From NCBI GenBank assembly GCA_021773435.1, contig JAJFKC010000044.1, forward strand, positions 1 through 43,608: a DNA stretch of 43,608 bases. Reading direction: 5' to 3'. This DNA comes from Porticoccaceae bacterium (GTDB lineage: Bacteria > Pseudomonadota > Gammaproteobacteria > Pseudomonadales > Porticoccaceae). Of the stretch, positions 37,558 to 43,608 are shown in pieces. Made by a program: the position numbers and the translations under genes. The notes beneath the pieces were generated by a model, which was not told the origin of the DNA, did no database searches, and saw only the letters and a program-made list of their open reading frames with translations. The stretch's first letter is position 1, and each line of letters opens with the position of its first letter.

Positions 37558-38439
37558 ATGTCCACCCCTCGCATAAATATTATTGGTTCAGGAAAACTTG
37601 GCCGAACTCTCATCCGGCTATTTACGGATCATCATCTCGTTACATCGGGGGATTTTTATAATCGTCGCGCCGAACACAGCATCTCGGCAATAGAATTCTG
37701 CGGCGATGGTCGCCTCTGTCATTCAATACAAGAAATGAATGATGCCGATATCTGGTTAATCGCGACACCGGACGACGCCATTGCCGATATTGCCACCGCA
37801 CTTGCAGATCAAAACAAGCCCTGGTCCAACAAGCTGATTTTCCATGCCAGCGGTCTGCACAGCTCCGAGTTATTGGAACCGCTTAAAAACAGGGGTGCGA
37901 TAGTCGCTAGTGCGCATCCGGCCCACAGCTTTGCCAATCCTGAACATTCCATCGAGAGCTTCCAGGGCACAACTTGCACGATGGAAGGTGACGAATCCGC
38001 CATCAAACAACTGGATGTCTTGTTCACCCAAATCGGCAGCTCGGTTATTCAAATACCCGCAGCCGGTAAAGCGCTTTATCACGCAGCCACCGTGATGGCA
38101 TCAAATTATCTGGTTGCACTGCAGCAGTGCGCGTTCGAACTGCTCGAGCAAGTCGGGTTTGAACAAGCCGACGCCAGTCAAATCATTCAACCTTTAATGG
38201 CACAGTCTTTACACAATACGGCGCAAAGTGATCCGGTTGATGCGTTAACAGGGCCAATCGTTCGTGGCGATATTCAAACCCTCAGCACCCACTTGAAGGT
38301 CATTGCAAAGCTAAGCCCAGAGCACCTGGTGCTATACAAAACCCTCGGCACGGCTGCGCTTAACCTCGCGAAAAATCAGCATAAGCTGGAAGATGCTAGT
38401 CTTGCAGAAATGGCAGCGCTATTTTCGCTTAACGAATAA
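37558..38439 (+). CDS. Rossmann-fold plus DUF2520 protein
   Basis: A 293-residue NAD(P)-binding protein. The N-terminal Rossmann domain starts INIIGSGKLGRTLIRLF (6-22) and has LIATPDDAIADIA. The DUF2520 domain covers about residues 125-280, including HPAHSFANPE and YHAATVMASNYLVAL, as in ketopantoate or 6-phosphogluconate dehydrogenase-like helical domains. The family is of unknown function and was formerly annotated as a putative oxidoreductase. It follows pdxJ by 31 nt and is probably co-transcribed with it; it converges on the crotonase gene with only a 30-bp spacer. Confidence 0.85.
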   Translation: MSTPRINIIGSGKLGRTLIRLFTDHHLVTSGDFYNRRAEHSISAIEFCGDGRLCHSIQEMNDADIWLIATPDDAIADIATALADQNKPWSNKLIFHASGLHSSELLEPLKNRGAIVASAHPAHSFANPEHSIESFQGTTCTMEGDESAIKQLDVLFTQIGSSVIQIPAAGKALYHAATVMASNYLVALQQCAFELLEQVGFEQADASQIIQPLMAQSLHNTAQSDPVDALTGPIVRGDIQTLSTHLKVIAKLSPEHLVLYKTLGTAALNLAKNQHKLEDASLAEMAALFSLNE

Positions 38440-38469
38440 TTGATAAACAGCTGACGAATAACTAAAGAC

Positions 38470-39390
38470 TCAAGAAAATTCGCGATCTTCCCACCATGGA
38501 TAGAAATCAGGTAGATCCTTACTGGCCGAATTACTAAATTTGGGCGGTCTTTTTTCGAGAAATGACTCGACACCCTCTTTCGCGTCAGCGGTTTTACCCA
38601 AGGCCTGAACGACACGAGAATCAATTTTGTGGGCTTCCATAGGATGATCAGCACCGAGCATTTTCCAGAGCATTTGTCGGCTGAGAGAAATAGACAAGGG
38701 CGCGGCGTTGTCAGCAATCTCGCGGGCTATTTTTAGTGCAGCAGGCATTAGGTCTTCAGTACTGTGTAACGAAGTAACCAGTTTCTCCTCCAGCGCTTCA
38801 CTGGCCGGGAAAACCCTTCCGCTATAAACCCATTCCAGGGCCTTAGCGATACCGACAATTCGTGGCAAAAACCAGGACGAGCAGGCTTCCGGGGCGATCC
38901 CCCGCTGGGCAAAGACGAAACCCATGCGCGCCTTATCCGACGCCAGGCGGACATCCATGGCCAACGTCATAGTAATACCGACCCCCACTGCTGGCCCGTT
39001 AATGGCTGCAATAATGGGCTTGTTAAGATCAAAAATACGCAGCGTGAGCAACCCACCGCCGTCGCGATGAGCCTTCAGTTTTTTGCTCTTAGCTTTGTCA
39101 TCGCCTTCATCAGTACTAAATTTATCCACTGATTTAAAACTATCACCACCAGCCGCCAAATCGGCACCCGCGCAGAAGCCTCGGCCAGCACCGGTAACAA
39201 TAATGGCGCGAACACCATCATCGGCATCAGCTCTATCTAGAGCATCGAGTAATTCTTTCAGCATCACACCATTAAACGCGTTGAGCCGATCCGGGCGATT
39301 TAAGGTAAGGGTCAAAACATTGTCTTCGACCTTATAAAGGATCGTTTCATATTGACTGGTTTGTAGGTCGGCAACTTCTTTCTCAGACAT
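38470..39390 (-). CDS. Enoyl-CoA hydratase/isomerase (crotonase) family protein
   Basis: A 306-residue crotonase-fold enzyme acting on an acyl-CoA. Oxyanion-hole regions are visible: GRGFCAGADLAAGG (about 69-82) and AINGPAVGVGITMTLAMDVRLAS (about 130-152). The two catalytic Glu positions of true hydratases are not both evident: the second block is FAQRGIAPEACSSWFLPRIVG, with one Glu. An inserted lysine-rich loop (DDKAKSKKLKAHRDGGG) lies between. The C-terminus ends with FYPWWEDREFS, not typical of short crotonases. It is divergent from two acyl-CoA dehydrogenase genes, so the three probably act in one catabolic pathway. Confidence 0.9.
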   Translation of the reverse strand: MSEKEVADLQTSQYETILYKVEDNVLTLTLNRPDRLNAFNGVMLKELLDALDRADADDGVRAIIVTGAGRGFCAGADLAAGGDSFKSVDKFSTDEGDDKAKSKKLKAHRDGGGLLTLRIFDLNKPIIAAINGPAVGVGITMTLAMDVRLASDKARMGFVFAQRGIAPEACSSWFLPRIVGIAKALEWVYSGRVFPASEALEEKLVTSLHSTEDLMPAALKIAREIADNAAPLSISLSRQMLWKMLGADHPMEAHKIDSRVVQALGKTADAKEGVESFLEKRPPKFSNSASKDLPDFYPWWEDREFS

Positions 39391-39576
39391 AAACTGGGCC
39401 TTATTAAATGTGTATATAGAATTTGATATTAGCGTGGCTCAATAATAGTTGCCTTCAGCACATTTAGCACCACCCATGAAAATGCTAAGATCACCGCCCG
39501 AAAATTTTTTAATCTCGTTAAATTCACGAATAAAGCCCACAAACCGAGTCCATAAACCAAATTTATAAGGTGTGCC

Positions 39577-40815
39577 ATGTCAGAAGATCGTAAAAAGGAT
39601 AGCCCCGAACAGGCGGATTTTCGTGTCCACTGCCGCAGCTGGTTGAGTAATCACGTGCAAAAAGATCCGACCACCCGACTGCCGCAGTCAGCCATCGAGA
39701 TCATGCATACCAATCAGATGGATTATCTCCGCGACTGGCAGGGCAAGGCCTACGAGGCAGGGCTAATCGGTTGTGATTACCCTGTTGCCGAAGGTGGTGG
39801 TGGACTCAACGACTGCCAGATTATTGCCAACCAGGAAATGCAAGGGGCCGACAAACCCTTTTTACCCAATATTCTTGGCCTGGGCATGGCCGCGCCAACG
39901 ATTCATTTTCATGGCCAACAGGGGATCAAAGAAGGCCTGCTGCCACGATTATTTTCCTGTGAAGATGTCTGGTGCCAGGGGTTTAGCGAACCGGGTGCCG
40001 GGTCTGATTTAGCCAACGTGCAAACCTTTGCCGAAAAGAAAGGCGACAAGTGGGTCATTAACGGCCACAAAGTCTGGACCTCCCTGGCGCATTTTGCTGA
40101 CTGGATGATCTTGCTGTTGAGAACCGATAAATCAGATAAGTACGACGGCCTGTCCTACTTTGTCGTGCCCATCAAATCCGAACTGGGTAAAACAGTCGAG
40201 GTGCGCCCACTGATCAAAATCACCGGCGAGACCGGTTTTAACGAGGTGTTTTTCGAAAATCTCGAAGTGCCCGAAGACAATCTCCTTGAAGGCCTGGGTA
40301 AAGGGTGGCAGGTAGCCCAAACTACGCTACTTCACGAACGTGGTGCCGGCCCCATGGTCACCCCGTCAAGTGGCGGCGGTAACAGCAAAGACGACAATCA
40401 CGTCGGCGGTGCCTACTCGCTGATTAATCTGGCCAAAAACTCACCACGTAATGGCCGAACCGCAGCTGATGACCCGGTTATGCGGGATAAGATCATGGAA
40501 ATGATCATCCGCCAGGAGGGTTCCAAACAAGGTGCACGCCGAGCACGGATCGAGGCCCTTTGCGACCACCCGATGCGCATTCCCCTGCAATCAAAACTGG
40601 TCATGTCCGAAATTCGCCAGGACTGCGGCGCACTTGCCATGGAAATCGAAGGCGCACGTAGCACCCTCTATATCAACGATGACAACGCACCGGTCGGCGG
40701 CGAATGGCCGCTAGCTTACATGAACTCTTATGGTGTCACCATTGCCGCGGGCACCAGCGAAATCCAGCGCAACATCATGGGTGAACGCGTGCTCGGCATG
40801 GCCAAATCGAAATAG
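39577..40815 (+). CDS. Acyl-CoA dehydrogenase, first of a pair
   Basis: Flavin enzyme of the acyl-CoA dehydrogenase family, 412 residues. FAD/substrate signatures QGFSEPGAGSDLANVQTFAEK and INGHKVWTSLAHFADW and the C-terminal AAGTSEIQRNIMGERVLGM are present. The usual mid-C-terminal active-site segment (GG-GY--E) is not recognisable here, whereas it is present in the neighbouring gene. A Gly/Ser-rich insertion (SSGGGNSKDDNH) interrupts the third domain. The next acyl-CoA dehydrogenase starts 77 nt downstream. Such pairs form alpha2-beta2 enzymes in steroid degradation (ChsE1-ChsE2 type), a plausible but unproven assembly here. Confidence 0.92.
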   Translation: MSEDRKKDSPEQADFRVHCRSWLSNHVQKDPTTRLPQSAIEIMHTNQMDYLRDWQGKAYEAGLIGCDYPVAEGGGGLNDCQIIANQEMQGADKPFLPNILGLGMAAPTIHFHGQQGIKEGLLPRLFSCEDVWCQGFSEPGAGSDLANVQTFAEKKGDKWVINGHKVWTSLAHFADWMILLLRTDKSDKYDGLSYFVVPIKSELGKTVEVRPLIKITGETGFNEVFFENLEVPEDNLLEGLGKGWQVAQTTLLHERGAGPMVTPSSGGGNSKDDNHVGGAYSLINLAKNSPRNGRTAADDPVMRDKIMEMIIRQEGSKQGARRARIEALCDHPMRIPLQSKLVMSEIRQDCGALAMEIEGARSTLYINDDNAPVGGEWPLAYMNSYGVTIAAGTSEIQRNIMGERVLGMAKSK

Positions 40816-40892
40816 CCCTGGCCGCAAACGCTAAACCGCCAAAACAAATCCGCCAGGGCCTGTTAACCCTGGTAAGTCTGACAGGAAGAACC

Positions 40893-42041
40893 ATGACCCA
40901 ACCTAAAAACTTCGCGTTTGGCGATGATGAAAAAATGCTCCGCGACACCGCACGAAAATTTCTGGCCGATAGCCTGCCTACCGACAAACTCCACCAGCTG
41001 GTGGCTGGCAACCCCGATCTATACCGCGACCCGGAATGTTTATGGGATAAAGCTCTGTGGCAGCAAATAGTCGAACTCGGCTGGACCACCGTGATCGTGC
41101 CCGAAGAAGACGGCGGCATGGGCATGAGTCTGGTAGCACTAACCGCCCTGATCGAAGAAACCGGTCGAGCAGGCTTACCCTCACCTTTTATTGTTACCAG
41201 CAACTCCAGCCTCGTATTGCGAGAGTGTAAAACCGATCCGGCCTGTCGTTTGTTGGGGGAAATCGCTGAGGGCACCACCGCTACACTCGCTACCATCCCA
41301 AAAAGCGGCTCCTGGTATGCCCTTGATTGCGATGTTCAAATCGCTGACAACGAGCTTACCGGCACAGCCTATTTTGTTCAGGATGCACGCAAAGTAGACA
41401 AGTTTATTGTAAAAGCAAAGAGCGCCAACGGCATCGCTCTCTATGAAGTACCCGCCAATGCGGAAGATGTAGAAGTCATTGCTGATGCCATTATCGATTT
41501 AACCCGTGACCAGGCCCATATCAATTTCAACAATGTCAAAGTCACCGACGACCAGTTGCTAGCAGCGCCGGAACAAGGTTGCGAGGCGCTCGATAATGCT
41601 GAGCCGGGAATATTAACCCTCGTTGCCGCTGATATGTGTGGTGCCGCCGAATGGCAGCTACAAACTACCGTGGAATACACCAAGGTTCGAGAGCAATTTA
41701 ATCGGCAACTCGGCTTCTTCCAGGCGGTTAAACACCCACTGGTCGACTTGATGATCATGATAGACCACGCCAAATCACTCACTTACAACGCCGCCTGCGC
41801 CATTGATAGCGAGCCAGAAAACGCTGCTGAGTTTGCCCGCATGGCAAAAGCTCGTGCTTCAGACGTTGCAGCCTTCGCCTCCAACCGCTCCATCCAGTTT
41901 CATGGCGGCATCGGCTTTACCTGGGAATGTTTTGTTCACCTGTACACCAAGCGCCAAAAGCATAATCAGATTTTATATGGTGATGCCAGTTATCAGCGGG
42001 CGAGGTTGGCAGATTTGTTGATGGGGCCTGTTGCTATATAG
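40893..42041 (+). CDS. Acyl-CoA dehydrogenase, second of a pair
   Basis: A 382-residue acyl-CoA dehydrogenase family protein. The N-terminal helical domain contains LGWTTVIVPEEDGGMGM; the C-terminal domain has TKVREQFNRQLGFFQAVKH (FAD contacts) and FHGGIGFTWE starting near residue 336, in which the Glu at about 345 is the likely catalytic base. Its middle beta domain lacks the strong SEPGAGSD-type FAD motif that is found in the upstream partner. The two proteins therefore look complementary. It is the last core gene before the integron cassettes; its stop is 75 nt from the first recombination-site arm. Confidence 0.92.
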   Translation: MTQPKNFAFGDDEKMLRDTARKFLADSLPTDKLHQLVAGNPDLYRDPECLWDKALWQQIVELGWTTVIVPEEDGGMGMSLVALTALIEETGRAGLPSPFIVTSNSSLVLRECKTDPACRLLGEIAEGTTATLATIPKSGSWYALDCDVQIADNELTGTAYFVQDARKVDKFIVKAKSANGIALYEVPANAEDVEVIADAIIDLTRDQAHINFNNVKVTDDQLLAAPEQGCEALDNAEPGILTLVAADMCGAAEWQLQTTVEYTKVREQFNRQLGFFQAVKHPLVDLMIMIDHAKSLTYNAACAIDSEPENAAEFARMAKARASDVAAFASNRSIQFHGGIGFTWECFVHLYTKRQKHNQILYGDASYQRARLADLLMGPVAI

Positions 42042-42116
42042 ATGCATGAGCGGCACCTAAATAGATTCACAAAATTTGCGGATGCGATTGGGCGTTTTCT
42101 GAAGTCTTAATGCTAA

Positions 42117-42166
42117 GTGAAACGGCGAAGTGCGCAGCACTTTGTTCGATTTGCACGCCTTGTTAC
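42117..42166 (+). other. attC-like (or attI-like) integron site 1, ending in the cassette 1 boundary
   Basis: Ends in CGCCTTGTTAC (42156-42166), the classic attC 3' arm, with a partly matching left arm GTGAAACGGCG (42117) and a perfect inner stem AAGTGC/GCACTT (42128-42142). The arms are asymmetric and the left arm is diverged, so this may be a decayed attC or another site type. The crossover G|TT boundary at 42162/42163 is well supported by the match with attC site 2. Confidence 0.5.
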
Positions 42167-42169
42167 AAT

Positions 42170-42198
42170 TTGCCTCGATTGTGGTACATTGCTACAAT
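42170..42198 (+). promoter_or_regulatory. Cassette-borne promoter with overlapping operator palindrome
   Basis: TTGCCT (42170-42175) and TACAAT (42193-42198) with a 17-bp spacer form a good sigma-70 promoter. A 21-bp imperfect palindrome at 42178-42198, with ATTGT/ACAAT ends, covers the -10. This is where an antitoxin of this kind would bind to repress its own operon (inference). Confidence 0.65.
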
Positions 42199-42230
42199 AC
42201 CTGCAAGATGCAACAGTAGAGGACAATGAC

Positions 42231-42452
42231 ATGGCAACAACAAGCGTACGATTAGACCAAGACCTTATTGATAAAGCCACAATTATGGCAAAAGCCTTAA
42301 ACCGTACACCGCCAAAGCAAATTGAGCATTGGGCAAAAATTGGTAAAATCATGGAAGATAACCCCGATTTACCTTACGAATTTGTAAAACAGGCAATAAT
42401 TGCTGAGGCTGAACGAGAAGCAGGAAAACTGGAGAGCTACAACTTTGGCTAA
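42231..42452 (+). CDS. ParD-like antitoxin of a type II toxin-antitoxin system
   Basis: A 73-residue antitoxin. It starts MATTSVRLDQDLIDKA, a ribbon-helix-helix DNA-binding strand and helix, and continues RTPPKQIEHWAKIGKIMEDN with a C-terminal acidic segment AIIAEAEREAGKLESYNFG that should bind and neutralise the toxin. The open frame extends 38 codons upstream, but the ATG at 42231 has an AGAGG ribosome site and matches recalled family members, so it is chosen. It is the first gene of cassette 1, downstream of its own promoter, and overlaps the toxin start by 8 nt. Confidence 0.88.
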   Translation: MATTSVRLDQDLIDKATIMAKALNRTPPKQIEHWAKIGKIMEDNPDLPYEFVKQAIIAEAEREAGKLESYNFG

Positions 42453-42735
42453 GGCTAAGAGCGTTTTACAGACATCCACTTTTAAAAAGACCGTCAAAAA
42501 GCTTAAGTCGAATCAAAAGAAAGAACTGGATACCGCCGTTAAAAAAGTAATGGCAGAACCATCTCTTGGCGAGCAGAAAAAAGGTGACTTAGCGTTTTTA
42601 CGTGTCTACAAATTCAAGATGAACAAGCAGCTTACATTATTAGGATATAGTTTCGACGATGGAACTCTAACGCTCGAATTGATGGCTCTTGGTTCCCACG
42701 AAAATTTTTACCGTAATCTCAAACAACGCATATAG
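42445..42735 (+). CDS. RelE/ParE family toxin
   Basis: A 96-residue basic toxin, probably a ribosome-dependent mRNA endonuclease of the RelE superfamily. The proposed start is TTG at 42445, inside the antitoxin reading frame end, because GGAGAG lies about 8 nt upstream and the protein then begins MAKAKSVLQTSTFKKTVKKL, the expected family start. The core includes KKGDLAFLRVYKFKMNKQLTLLGY and the C-terminal LELMALGSHENFYRNLK. An in-frame ATG at 42400 would add 15 residues unlike the family. Similar toxins are common in integron cassette arrays. Toxin catalytic residues are not directly testable here. Confidence 0.88.
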   Translation: MAKAKSVLQTSTFKKTVKKLKSNQKKELDTAVKKVMAEPSLGEQKKGDLAFLRVYKFKMNKQLTLLGYSFDDGTLTLELMALGSHENFYRNLKQRI

Positions 42736-42739
42736 AATT

Positions 42740-42794
42740 GTAACGTCCGCAACAGCAGCGGCCGGCACGGCCGTCGACAGCTTGCATTAGTTAC
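42740..42794 (+). other. attC site 2, closing cassette 1
   Basis: A 55-bp imperfect palindrome, GTAACGTCCGCAA at the left and TTGCATTAGTTAC at the right, with an inner stem CGGCC/GGCCG around a five-base loop (about 42759-42773). The length and folded-hairpin form fit attC. The outer arm AATTGTAAC (42736-42744) matches the left boundary of cassette 1 exactly; crossover lies at 42790/42791. Confidence 0.75.
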
Positions 42795-43081
42795 GTGCCG
42801 ACCGACAGCATTGACTCGATATGGTGATCTGGGCGATTTGCAGACAAGTCGTGAATCGACTGCAGGTTTAGCCAAAACTCCGGTGTTGTTTGCAATGCCT
42901 CAGAAAACAACCACGCCGTTTCCGGCGTCACGCCCCTCTTCCCGCGAACAATTTCATTTACACGCTGAACTGAAATACCAACGTGAGTCGCGAGAGCTTT
43001 TTGAGTCAGCTCGAGCGGCTCGAGAAATTCTTTAAGCAAAATGACACCGGGATGTGTCGCTATTCGATTACTCGGAATCAT
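42791..43081 (-). CDS. higA: HigA family antitoxin
   Basis: A 96-residue antitoxin of the HigA type with a helix-turn-helix domain (HPGVILLKEFLEPLELTQKALATHVGISVQRVNEIVRGKRG, given in two parts: residues 10-28 and 29-49) and the family tail TPETAWLFSEALQTTPEFWLNLQ. It neutralises HigB and represses the operon. A near-perfect ribosome site AAGGAGG lies about 7 nt upstream, stronger than that of higB, which fits a need for excess antitoxin. The stop codon overlaps the cassette boundary at 42791. It lies 12 nt after higB, the toxin-first order typical of higBA. Confidence 0.92.
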   Translation of the reverse strand: MIPSNRIATHPGVILLKEFLEPLELTQKALATHVGISVQRVNEIVRGKRGVTPETAWLFSEALQTTPEFWLNLQSIHDLSANRPDHHIESMLSVGT

Positions 43082-43093
43082 AAGATAGCCTCC

Positions 43094-43384
43094 TTAGTGA
43101 TAGTCCATTATTTGTACGTCGTGAGCGCCGCTCTCAACCCAGCGGAACACAATACGCCATTGCGAGTTGATTCGAATACTGTGGAATCCCTTCAAATCAC
43201 CTCGCAAAGGCTCAAGTCTATTTCCTGGTGGAGACCTTAAGTCATCCAATACCTGCACAGCATTCAGAAGATCGAGCTTATAGGGGGCATACTCATGAAT
43301 CTGGCCGGGGAGCTTTCGAGCGTAGCGGCTAGAAACACCGTGAAACAGATCTGAAGTTCCGCGATTGCCAAAGGAAATAATCAT
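43094..43384 (-). CDS. higB: HigB family toxin
   Basis: A 96-residue RelE-superfamily toxin of the HigB type (plasmid maintenance system killer protein). It begins MIISFGNRGTSDLFHG and has KLDLLNAVQVLDDLRSPPGNRL, then LRGDLKGFHSIRINSQWRIVFRW, the highly conserved core with the Arg-rich RNA contact (about 60-82). The C-terminus HDVQIMDYH is the usual end. No clear ribosome site is visible before the ATG, so low translation is expected. It is the first gene of the inverted operon in cassette 2, starting 46 nt inside the attC site 3 arm. Confidence 0.92.
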   Translation of the reverse strand: MIISFGNRGTSDLFHGVSSRYARKLPGQIHEYAPYKLDLLNAVQVLDDLRSPPGNRLEPLRGDLKGFHSIRINSQWRIVFRWVESGAHDVQIMDYH

Positions 43385-43430
43385 TAACTAATACTAACGG
43401 ATACACGGCATCCATGCAAAGTCAATTAAG

Positions 43431-43471
43431 GCACGTAACGTCTCAAACACCGGCTTTGACTTGTTAAGTGC
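43431..43471 (+). other. attC site 3, closing cassette 2
   Basis: A 41-bp imperfect palindrome: arm gcacgtaacgtctcaaa (43431-43447), a seven-base loop, arm tttgacttgttaagtgc (43455-43471), 13 of 17 positions paired. It contains GTTAAGT (43463), a perfect attC core. The site is shorter than usual attC sites. Crossover lies at 43463/43464, so the start of a third cassette follows but is at once cut by the IS end. Confidence 0.7.
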
Positions 43472-43608
43472 ATATTCTGGCCCATTGCGATCACTGATTC
43501 TGTTTTAAACTGATCATCCATTCTGGCCCATTGCGATCATTGATTCTGGTTTTATTCGATCACTTTTGTCGGATTCCCAGAATCGGTGATTGGAAAGAAC
43601 CAGAATCC
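43472..43608. mobile_element. Terminal region of an IS21-like insertion sequence (runs off the window)
   Basis: A 29-bp sequence starting attctggcccattgcgatca occurs at 43474-43502 and again at 43520-43548 with one difference. A diverged third copy starts near 43543, and an inverted related copy lies at 43578-43606. Multiple repeated end motifs just inside the terminus are typical of IS21-family elements. istA/istB would lie beyond the right edge. The exact outer end could be a few bases either side of 43472. Confidence 0.6.

Larger units (their letters stand above)
42163..42790 (+). mobile_element. Integron gene cassette 1 (ParD-like/RelE toxin-antitoxin)
   Basis: The left core GTTACAATT (42162-42170) is the exact reverse complement of AATTGTAAC (42736-42744), the outer arm of the attC at the right end. 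In integrons this pairing exists because both strands of the core come from the same circular cassette. The cassette holds promoter, antitoxin and toxin, and its last stop codon lies 1 nt before the attC arm (42736), the compact layout typical of cassettes. Confidence 0.85.
42791..43463 (-). mobile_element. Integron gene cassette 2 (HigB/HigA), genes inverted relative to attC
   Basis: The left core GTTACGTGCC (42790-42799) is the perfect reverse complement of GGCACGTAAC (43430-43439), the outer arm of attC site 3. Boundaries are therefore 42791 and 43463. The two genes run opposite to the attC orientation, which is unusual and means they must use their own promoter rather than the array promoter. 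Confidence 0.85.

Noticed and set aside
42117-42230. ATG at 42117 as the antitoxin start
   Set aside because: It begins in the recombination site and crosses the promoter; the ATG at 42231 matches the family.
42400-42444. ATG at 42400 as the RelE toxin start
   Set aside because: Would add 15 residues foreign to the family; TTG at 42445 has a well-placed GGAGAG site.
43472-43608. CRISPR array at the right edge
   Set aside because: The 29-bp copies are few, unevenly spaced, partly inverted and too close together for spacers; they fit an IS end.

Overview
This window looks like a chromosomal segment of a marine-type gammaproteobacterium, probably near the Cellvibrionales/Spongiibacteraceae-Pseudomonas side of the class. 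That placement rests on protein resemblance and gene order recalled from known genomes; no search was run. Most of the window is a dense, syntenic housekeeping core, largely on the minus strand. The right edge is clearly accessory DNA.

Layout. 1-218: non-coding left edge with three back-to-back palindromes, possibly an IS200/IS605-type end. 219-5394 (minus): queA-tgt-secD-secF, with yajC missing from its usual place. 5571-5657: tRNA-Leu(CAA) with a clear promoter, followed by a gene-free AT-rich stretch and an AT-rich endonuclease/exonuclease/phosphatase gene. 6930-9770: divergent catabolic genes, namely a luciferase-like oxidoreductase facing a thiolase-fold (SCP2/Ltp2-like) protein plus its zinc-ribbon/OB partner. 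9871-16291 (minus): small helical protein, pepN, DUF2797, DUF1315, rhomboid protease, nadK. 16493-27144 (minus): comEA-like, pyrF, lapA, ihfB, rpsA, cmk, fused tyrA-aroA, pheA, gyrA; serC and hisC, often found in this cluster, are absent. 27553-31312 (plus): mtaD, ubiG, mupP, yciK. 31432-34681 (minus): rluB, scpB, scpA, yciO. 34880-38439 (plus): membrane protein, yciI, SH3 protein, a Bacteroidetes-like pdxJ, a DUF2520 protein. 38470-42041: a crotonase divergent from two paired acyl-CoA dehydrogenases.

42117-43608 is the most interesting part. Two toxin-antitoxin modules (ParD-like/RelE on plus, HigB/HigA on minus) sit in two consecutive integron gene cassettes. The boundaries are supported by a strict signature: the left-boundary core of each cassette is the exact reverse complement of the outer arm of its own attC site (9 bp for cassette 1, 10 bp for cassette 2). 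No integrase is in view, so this looks like a small attC cluster lacking its integrase. It is cut off immediately by an IS21-like end with 29-bp repeats that runs past the window edge.

A second theme is a set of short tandem repeats (11-20 bp unit, 2-5 copies) in at least nine places. Seven are in spacers, and two are in coding sequence (gyrA C-terminus, ubiG N-terminus) where the unit is 15 bp and keeps frame. This suggests frequent local duplication in this genome.

Functionally, the core covers protein export, tRNA queuosine modification, aromatic amino acid synthesis, translation, nucleoid and chromosome condensation (IHF, ScpAB), DNA gyrase, ubiquinone synthesis and peptidoglycan recycling. 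The LLM/thiolase/DUF35/crotonase/dehydrogenase genes suggest degradation of CoA-linked substrates such as branched, alicyclic or steroid-like acids.
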